DNA from: JBNKEI01 sp050288705
Lineage (GTDB): Bacteria; Myxococcota; Myxococcia; Myxococcales; UBA5297
Assembly: GCA_050288705.1 (NCBI GenBank)
Contig: JBNKEI010000094.1
Coordinates: forward strand, 1-9,272
Length of the DNA stretch: 9,272 nucleotides
Reading direction: 5' to 3'
Shown here: positions 5,422 to 9,272 of the stretch, piece after piece
Position numbering within the stretch: the stretch's first letter is position 1
How the letters are laid out: every line of letters begins with the position of its first letter
Notes under the pieces: model-generated
The model's input: only the letters and a program-made list of their open reading frames with translations
What the model was told of the DNA's origin: nothing
The model's database searches: none
Program-made: the position numbers and the translations under genes

Positions 5422-7392
5422 ATGCTTAATAGAATTCTCGGTGTTCGCAATGAACGAAGGCGCAATGTCCGACATGATTTCGCGAGCACATCTAACAGTC
5501 AGCAAAATTCAGGACTGAGCAATAATGAAACCCCCGGACCAAGTAACGTTAATGCCAACATCCAATCAACAAGTAGTCATAGTAGTTCGCAAAATCGAGA
5601 TACGTTTAATAACACCGTAGGCGGGCGAAACGATGGAAACCTGGAAATGGGGGACACTAGCCATGGGTTAAATAGGATATTTGGTTCCTTTAACCCATTT
5701 TCGACTAGTCGGTCACAAAAACCAATTAGTCTGTCACAAATGGAGCATGCCTTAAATATTTGGGAGAATAATATAACCCAATACAATATTATATTTCGAG
5801 AAGATAAATGTACGGCAAAAGAAAGAATTCTCGAATGTTTTCAAAAACGTGACACCTTACTTGATCTAGGCAGTCTCAATTTGAAAAGCCTCCCCGAAGA
5901 AATCGGTAACCTTACCTGGCTTAGCCACCTAAGCTTGTACGATAACCAACTAACCGCGCTGCCCGATTCCTTCGGCAATCTTACTGGGCTTAGCGAGCTA
6001 CTCTTGTCGAACAACCGACTATCCGCGCTGCCCGATTCCTTCGGAAATCTTACTAGGCTTAGCCACCTAAGCTTGTACGATAACCAACTATCGGCACTGC
6101 CCGATTTTTTCGGCAATCTTACTAAGCTTAGCGAGCTAGCCTTGTCGAACAACCAACTATCCGCGCTGCCCGATTCTTTCGGCAATCTTACTAAGCTTAT
6201 CGGGCTAAACTTGTCGAACAACCAACTATCCGCGCTGCCCGATTCTTTCGGCAACTTTACGAAGCTTCGCTTCCTACACTTGTCGAACAACCAACTAACC
6301 GCGCTGCCCAATTCATTCGGCAACCTTACTGGGCTTAGCGAGCTAGATTTGGACAACAACCAACTAACCGCACTGCCACCGGGTATTTTTCGTTTGCCTC
6401 AAGAAACAGAAGTAAACCTTGAGCAAAATCCCTTATCTCAGCAGACAATAGCTGCACTGACCCAACGAACCGGTGGACCACAGATTAGTTTTTCCATTGT
6501 CGAAACTCCTGCCGCCCAGGTACCCAGAAGCAGGGGCAGGAGCTTTGAAAACGCTATTAGGCATTATTGCAGCAATATCAGCCCGGAATATCTGCGAATT
6601 CTGCAAGGCACCGAAAATGCCGCCTATTTTGGTCAGCTCCTTAATCGCCTGGACGGCACGACCGGCCCTATGGCCTCGGCTGACGCATCTTTGCCGGGAT
6701 TTGCAGACCGAGTTGCTGCCGTTATCAGAACGCTTGCCGAGGTTGATAGCGCTGAGCTGCGCGCCAATTGTTATTTACAGGCACAACACGGCCTGGAAAC
6801 ATGCTCCGACCGGGTGGCTATAACTTTTTCCGACATCGAGGTAGCCTGCAAGTCGCATAGGATTTTGCAGGTCGGCGGTGGCTATGCTCAGATGGTGCCT
6901 CTGCTCAGGGGAATGTTCCGCCTCAATACACTAGATGCTTTTGCCCGCAGAGATATTGCCACCCGGCAGGGGGTCGATGATATTGAAGTTCTTCTGGCCT
7001 ACCGGGTGGGATTGAAAAACGAACTGGAGCTGCCGTGCGAAACCAGCGCCATGAATCATAACGCATTTTCTGGCGTTGCCCAGGCCGAGCTAGACCGCGC
7101 CAAGGCACATGTACTGGCCGCCGAAAGTACCAACGACAGCGCCGCGCTGGTTAACTTTGCTATTGAGCAGCCGTTCTGGAACACGTATATAGAGAAAAAC
7201 CAGCGCTTTCAAAAACAGAAGCAAGACATCGAGATGGTTTTTCAAATGGTAGGTGAAGAACTCGAAGAACGCGCCCAAACAATGCCTGGAAATGAATATA
7301 TGCAGGAATACAACACGTTGGCCGCCAACAGAGTAGCTATGCTAAGGGATATGCAACGCGAATATACCAGCGAAATACTTCACCGTTTTTAG
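5422..7392 (+). CDS. LRR-NEL type III effector, E3 ubiquitin ligase, 656 aa
   Basis: NEL-family effectors (IpaH, SspH, SlrP) are bacterial E3 ligases that act in the host cell; LRRs pick the substrate and a catalytic Cys passes ubiquitin. Residues 1-~85 are Ser/Asn/Gln-rich and basic at the start, as expected of a T3SS signal. Residues ~100-150 form a helical cap. Seven 23-residue LRRs start at residue 157 (LPEE) and run to ~317, followed by a capping segment from LPPG. The NEL domain spans ~375-656. Its signature is ELRANCY, then TCSDRVAITFSDIE with catalytic Cys461 in the C-x-D motif; Asp463 is present. The helical C-terminus has RVGLKNELELP. The frame is intact and ends with TAG. Module B lies upstream and a toxin-antitoxin remnant downstream. 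The LRRs are of the 23-residue 'typical' kind rather than the short 20-22-residue kind of IpaH/SspH. The substrate is unknown. Confidence 0.92.
   Translation: MLNRILGVRNERRRNVRHDFASTSNSQQNSGLSNNETPGPSNVNANIQSTSSHSSSQNRDTFNNTVGGRNDGNLEMGDTSHGLNRIFGSFNPFSTSRSQKPISLSQMEHALNIWENNITQYNIIFREDKCTAKERILECFQKRDTLLDLGSLNLKSLPEEIGNLTWLSHLSLYDNQLTALPDSFGNLTGLSELLLSNNRLSALPDSFGNLTRLSHLSLYDNQLSALPDFFGNLTKLSELALSNNQLSALPDSFGNLTKLIGLNLSNNQLSALPDSFGNFTKLRFLHLSNNQLTALPNSFGNLTGLSELDLDNNQLTALPPGIFRLPQETEVNLEQNPLSQQTIAALTQRTGGPQISFSIVETPAAQVPRSRGRSFENAIRHYCSNISPEYLRILQGTENAAYFGQLLNRLDGTTGPMASADASLPGFADRVAAVIRTLAEVDSAELRANCYLQAQHGLETCSDRVAITFSDIEVACKSHRILQVGGGYAQMVPLLRGMFRLNTLDAFARRDIATRQGVDDIEVLLAYRVGLKNELELPCETSAMNHNAFSGVAQAELDRAKAHVLAAESTNDSAALVNFAIEQPFWNTYIEKNQRFQKQKQDIEMVFQMVGEELEERAQTMPGNEYMQEYNTLAANRVAMLRDMQREYTSEILHRF
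5890..6372 (+). repeat. Seven tandem 69-nt LRR units
   Basis: Each unit encodes 23 residues of the form LP-x-x-F-G-N-L-T-x-L-x-x-L-x-L-x-x-N-x-L-[ST]-A. The units are very similar at DNA level. Units 1 and 3 share SHLSLYDNQL, while units 2 and 4 share LSEL-x-LSNN, so part of the array probably grew by duplicating a two-unit (138-nt) block. Confidence 0.9.
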
Positions 7393-7454
7393 TTCGCCCG
7401 TGGCTTTTACTCCAAGCCAGCGACCGATTTGCCATGATCCATCGAACCCGCTTA

Positions 7455-7565
7455 ATGCGCAAGGTCCAGAACACCAAATCGGAAGACATGCATCATGAGG
7501 TTCAGGCCAAGCTTCGCGATGGCAAAGCCGAGTGGTACACCTTTGACGAGGTCTTCGCCGACTGA
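7455..7565 (+). CDS. Putative antitoxin of a RelE/ParE-type module, small or N-terminally truncated
   Basis: A 36-codon frame from ATG 7455 encodes MRKVQNTKSEDMHHEVQAKL and ends TFDEVFAD; an in-frame ATG at 7434 would add 7 residues. Its TGA overlaps an ATG by one base (TGATG at 7563-7567), the tight coupling usual for toxin-antitoxin pairs. The acidic, helical tail with DEVF would suit toxin binding. It is shorter than most such antitoxins, and the DNA before it is the 3' flank of the NEL gene, so its original N-terminus may have been lost when the NEL unit was joined here. There is no clear ribosome site. The assignment rests mainly on its position before the toxin. Confidence 0.5.
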   Translation: MRKVQNTKSEDMHHEVQAKLRDGKAEWYTFDEVFAD

Positions 7566-7878
7566 TGGAGACACTCTTCGAGAAGGCTTCGTGAAGGCGC
7601 TTTGCAAGCACTCCGGGATTAAAAAGCAGGTGGAGAACAAGGTCCGGATGATCATGGAGCAGCCGCTGGCTATGGGCGAGCCGATCAAGGAGAACTTCAG
7701 GAGGTTCTACTCCTGCCCGGTCAAGAAGAGCTTCATCATCTACCTCTACTGTCGGGCCTGCCGAAAAAAGGGAGACGATAAGTTCGTGGCCTGCTCGGAT
7801 TGCAGCGGGCGCGACGACGAGACCCTCAAGTTCGTGCTCCTGGGCCCTCACGATGAGTCCTACGAAATCAAAAACTGA
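7565..7878 (+). pseudogene. RelE/ParE-like toxin, apparently frameshifted near its start
   Basis: RelE/ParE-fold toxins stop growth by cutting ribosome-bound mRNA or poisoning gyrase. The frame from 7588 encodes FVKALCKHSGIKKQVENKV, then a short helix, MGEPIKENFRRFYSCPVKKS with FIIYLYCRAC, and a final FVLLGPHDESYE. This fits the family pattern of two helices followed by a four-strand sheet ending in G-P-H-D-x-x-Y. The natural start is the ATG at 7565, coupled to the antitoxin stop (METLFEKA), but that frame hits TGA at 7592. One inserted or two deleted bases near 7583-7587 would join METLFE to GFVKAL. In-frame starts upstream (7495, 7519) exist only by running through the antitoxin gene. I infer an inactivated toxin. 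Four Cys form a zinc-like pair. The DNA is visibly GC-richer than the effectors, suggesting separate acquisition. Confidence 0.65.
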
Positions 7879-7974
7879 CAGTAGTCCGGGAATACAACAG
7901 TGACTGCCGTGGTAGTGGTGGCCGCATTACTTCTACTGTGCCATTTTATACACAGTCAAGAAAACGCCTCACGC
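7879..7974. other. Short spacer between the toxin remnant and the IS701-like remnant
   Basis: No gene is supported. On the minus strand, GCCT (7977-7980) and AGGC (7966-7969) could form a weak stem followed by a T4 run (7961-7964), a poor terminator candidate at the end of the transposase remnant. Confidence 0.25.
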
Positions 7975-8309
7975 TCAGGCAGAAGCAACCTCAATTACAA
8001 TGAGTTTCTCTTGAACCCAATGCCTTGGTTGGTCTTTGACTGCCTCGCGCATTGTTGCGACTGAAAGCGTGAGCGCTCTCTTTTCGATAGGCCCCTTTTC
8101 ACCATCACGAACATAGAAGTAATGCCATTGGTCCGACGTGGAATATCAAGTATCACTGCGATCAGCTACACTGACTTTCTCTCTAAATCGCTTGTAAGGC
8201 CGCGAAACATGCGAAGCAAATGCTCTCGATATTCACGCCGTCTTCCGAGGCATTCTTGGTAAGGCTTCGCATACTCCGCAATTCTCGCTGCCGCCGTTAC
8301 CAAGTCTCC
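7975..8309 (-). mobile_element. IS701-like transposase remnant with internal deletion
   Basis: Two separate frames on the minus strand look like the two ends of one DDE transposase. From 8309 to the stop at 8166 there is ARIAEYAKPYQECLG, then YREHLLRMFRGL and SDLERKSV, the N-terminal pattern of IS701-type enzymes where R-K-S precedes the deleted P-x-A. From 8127 to 7975, 50 codons encode FYVRDGEKGPIEKRALTL to LIVIEVASA, like the later DGEKGP segment of the same family; a short LDIPRRTN piece lies just before it in another frame. Most of the ~400-residue enzyme, including the catalytic acids, is missing. It cannot transpose by itself. The family call is from memory of motifs. Confidence 0.6.
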
Positions 8310-8441
8310 TGCCGTTACTTCGGTTTTGCTACTACGCCGCAACAAGCAAATGGTGTCGCATTCCTTGCTGCATCTGTAATCGCTCGGTCTTTCTTGTGCT
8401 TTCTCGTCATGGCTCCCTTCCTTCGAACAGGAGTCATTTCC
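8310..8441 (-). other. Junction between small effector and IS701-like remnant; open in frame, no stop
   Basis: Directly after the TGA of the 209-residue gene the same frame stays open for 91 codons and runs into the IS701-like N-terminal segment, ending at 8166. The intervening 44 codons (beginning GNDSCSKEGSHD) are not recognisable. No independent gene is supported. Confidence 0.4.
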
Positions 8442-9071
8442 TCAAGCTGGTCGCTTGTCAAGCGTATTTACTGGCACAGTAGAATTAGTCTCGGCTTCTA
8501 CACTATTATTTGCAGCAGATACCAATAGCTCTGGCACAATAGCCCCCAATGGCTTATAAGTTGACAGCTGAGTCGCGTTGGGATTACCAGACATATTAGA
8601 ATAACCTGGCCCAGTAAACCCAGCTGCGCTTACCAGAACTTGACCAACGGTAACTTTGGTTTCTTTTTCCTTCTTTTTGGTTGATTCTGTGCCGACAATT
8701 TTTTCTTCATATTCTGCTAGTTGCTTATTACTTGCAGCAGATACCAATAGCTCTGGCACAATAGCCCCCAATGGCTTATAAGTTGACGGCTGAGTCGCGT
8801 TGGGATTACCAGACATATTAGAATAACCTGGCCCAGTAAACCCAGCTGCGCCTACCAGAACTTGACCAACGGTAACGTTTTCAATGGGCTTCGTGCTGGA
8901 TTCCCCGATTTCCATAGAGTCGATCGGCTGACTTGTCTCCGCACGTGGACTACTACGACCAGCTCTGTTTGCTGAATTATTTCTTGATGGCTGAATATTT
9001 GAAACGCTTGAGGCGCCATTTTGCTGCTGTCTTGTCACATTCCGTTTTAATGATGAAAATAATGAGGGCAT
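8442..9071 (-). CDS. Putative small type III effector with AvrE-like N-module and two 48-aa repeats, 209 aa
   Basis: The first ~57 residues match the N-terminus of the AvrE-like protein (MPSL, TRQQQN, NIQP, SQPIDSMEIGES), and module A lies upstream. It is therefore very likely expressed and secreted like that protein. The body is unrelated to AvrE: residues ~66-113 and ~140-187 are near-identical repeats starting VTVGQVLV and containing GFTGPGYSNMSGNPNATQ and PLGAIVPELLVSAA. A charged 26-residue linker (KQLAEYEEKIVG, then a KKKEKE run) joins them. I do not recognise the repeat; its Gly/Pro/Asn-rich core and hydrophobic ends suggest a small folded or membrane-touching unit. No signal peptide is visible. 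The start at 9071 has GGAG with a 5-nt gap. The 3' end abuts an IS701-like remnant in the same frame, so the C-terminus may be artificial. Confidence 0.7.
   Translation of the reverse strand: MPSLFSSLKRNVTRQQQNGASSVSNIQPSRNNSANRAGRSSPRAETSQPIDSMEIGESSTKPIENVTVGQVLVGAAGFTGPGYSNMSGNPNATQPSTYKPLGAIVPELLVSAASNKQLAEYEEKIVGTESTKKKEKETKVTVGQVLVSAAGFTGPGYSNMSGNPNATQLSTYKPLGAIVPELLVSAANNSVEAETNSTVPVNTLDKRPA
8511..8654 (-). repeat. 144-bp repeat, copy 2 (C-terminal unit of the small effector)
   Basis: Differs from 8733-8876 at two positions in 144, with a period of 222 nt (74 codons) between copies. Both changes alter the residue (Leu for Pro, Ser for Gly). Confidence 0.93.
8733..8876 (-). repeat. 144-bp repeat, copy 1 (N-terminal unit of the small effector)
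   Basis: N-terminal member of the pair with 8511-8654. The 78-nt linker between them (8655-8732) encodes a charged segment that has no equivalent after the second copy. Confidence 0.93.
8900..9071 (-). repeat. N-module copy 2 (putative secretion signal of the small effector)
   Basis: Matches 2866-3046 with indels in whole codons, so the reading frame is kept in both genes, which points to selection on the protein. Similarity ends at ME-I-x-E-x-S, where the two proteins part. Confidence 0.8.
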
Positions 9072-9076
9072 TATTA

Positions 9077-9080
9077 CTCC
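9077..9080 (-). promoter_or_regulatory. Ribosome binding site of the small effector
   Basis: GGAG lies 5 nt before the ATG at 9071, the same arrangement as for the start at 3046. Confidence 0.55.
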
Positions 9081-9096
9081 ACTTACAACCAGAAAA

Positions 9097-9272
9097 AACC
9101 CCTGGAGTGACTCTTAGGCACGTATCGTCTTGAAACTAGGCTCGTAGTAGATTGCTGCATACGAGTTTTACAATAAAAAATTTATGCAAATATTCATTTT
9201 TTGTTAAGAGTATCGCGAAACATCCAACCTGCTCCTACTTTCGCCTACCTTGGTCGTCATAATATAGAATTA
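9097..9272 (-). promoter_or_regulatory. Module A copy 2, running off the right edge
   Basis: The counterpart of 3128-3301. The last 128 bases (9145-9272) are identical to 3174-3301, and the match is still perfect at the window edge. It includes the GCGAAA-N18-TTTCGC inverted repeat (9215-9244). In the first copy module B follows directly, so B is expected beyond base 9272. Confidence 0.8.

Noticed and set aside
5841..6359. 172-codon minus-strand ORF with repeats
   Set aside because: It is the mirror of the LRR-coding repeats, whose 69-nt period keeps the opposite frame open.
7342..7851. 169-codon minus-strand ORF
   Set aside because: It is antisense to the toxin gene, whose recognisable RelE/ParE-like pattern is on the plus strand.
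8442..8444. TGA as a selenocysteine codon joining the effector to the downstream frame
   Set aside because: No SECIS-like hairpin is evident and the downstream sequence is transposase debris.
8511..8876. CRISPR-like or noncoding repeat array
   Set aside because: The repeats are 144 bp with only two copies and encode in-frame protein units.
9145..9272. HrpL box (GGAACC-N15/16-CCAC) upstream of effectors
   Set aside because: No GGAAC followed by a suitably spaced CCAC on the correct strand in either module A or module B.

Overview
The window looks like an accessory effector island of a host-associated proteobacterium with a type III secretion system (T3SS). It has two recognisable effector families, AvrE/DspE and LRR-NEL (IpaH/SspH-like) E3 ubiquitin ligases. 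The proteins have Ser/Asn/Gln-rich N-termini, and moderately AT-rich effector DNA sits among insertion-sequence remnants and decayed duplicates. The species cannot be fixed from the sequence; a plant-, fungus- or arthropod-associated beta- or gammaproteobacterium fits. No secretion apparatus gene, tRNA, rRNA or CRISPR array is visible.

Layout. (1) 24-3046, minus strand: a shortened AvrE-family effector, followed downstream in another frame by what may be its detached C-terminal end. (2) 3128-3470: a divergent regulatory region of two parts, module A facing the AvrE-like gene and module B facing right. (3) 3471-4897: an LRR-NEL relative reduced to its catalytic part, with an IS91-family transposase remnant where its front half should be. 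(4) 4898-5063: a hairpin and a third, very short NEL fragment. (5) 5065-7392: a second copy of module B, then an apparently intact LRR-NEL ubiquitin ligase. (6) 7455-7878: a GC-richer RelE/ParE-like toxin-antitoxin pair with an apparently frameshifted toxin. (7) 7975-8309: remnant of an IS701-like transposase. (8) 8442-9071, minus strand: a small putative effector whose first ~57 codons match those of the AvrE-like protein, followed by two nearly identical 48-residue repeats. (9) 9097-9272: a second copy of module A running off the right edge.

Main reading. The island appears built from a repeated divergent cassette: 'N-module effector <- A | B -> LRR-NEL effector'. Cassette 1 is 24-4897. Cassette 2 keeps only B and its ligase. 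Cassette 3 keeps the 209-residue effector and A, so B plus another LRR-NEL gene is predicted just beyond the right edge. The 128 bases of module A at 3174-3301 and 9145-9272 are identical, while the attached coding sequences differ. This looks like effector diversification by swapping bodies behind a conserved promoter and secretion signal (terminal reassortment). The AvrE and NEL assignments rest on remembered family features and visible motifs, not on a search.
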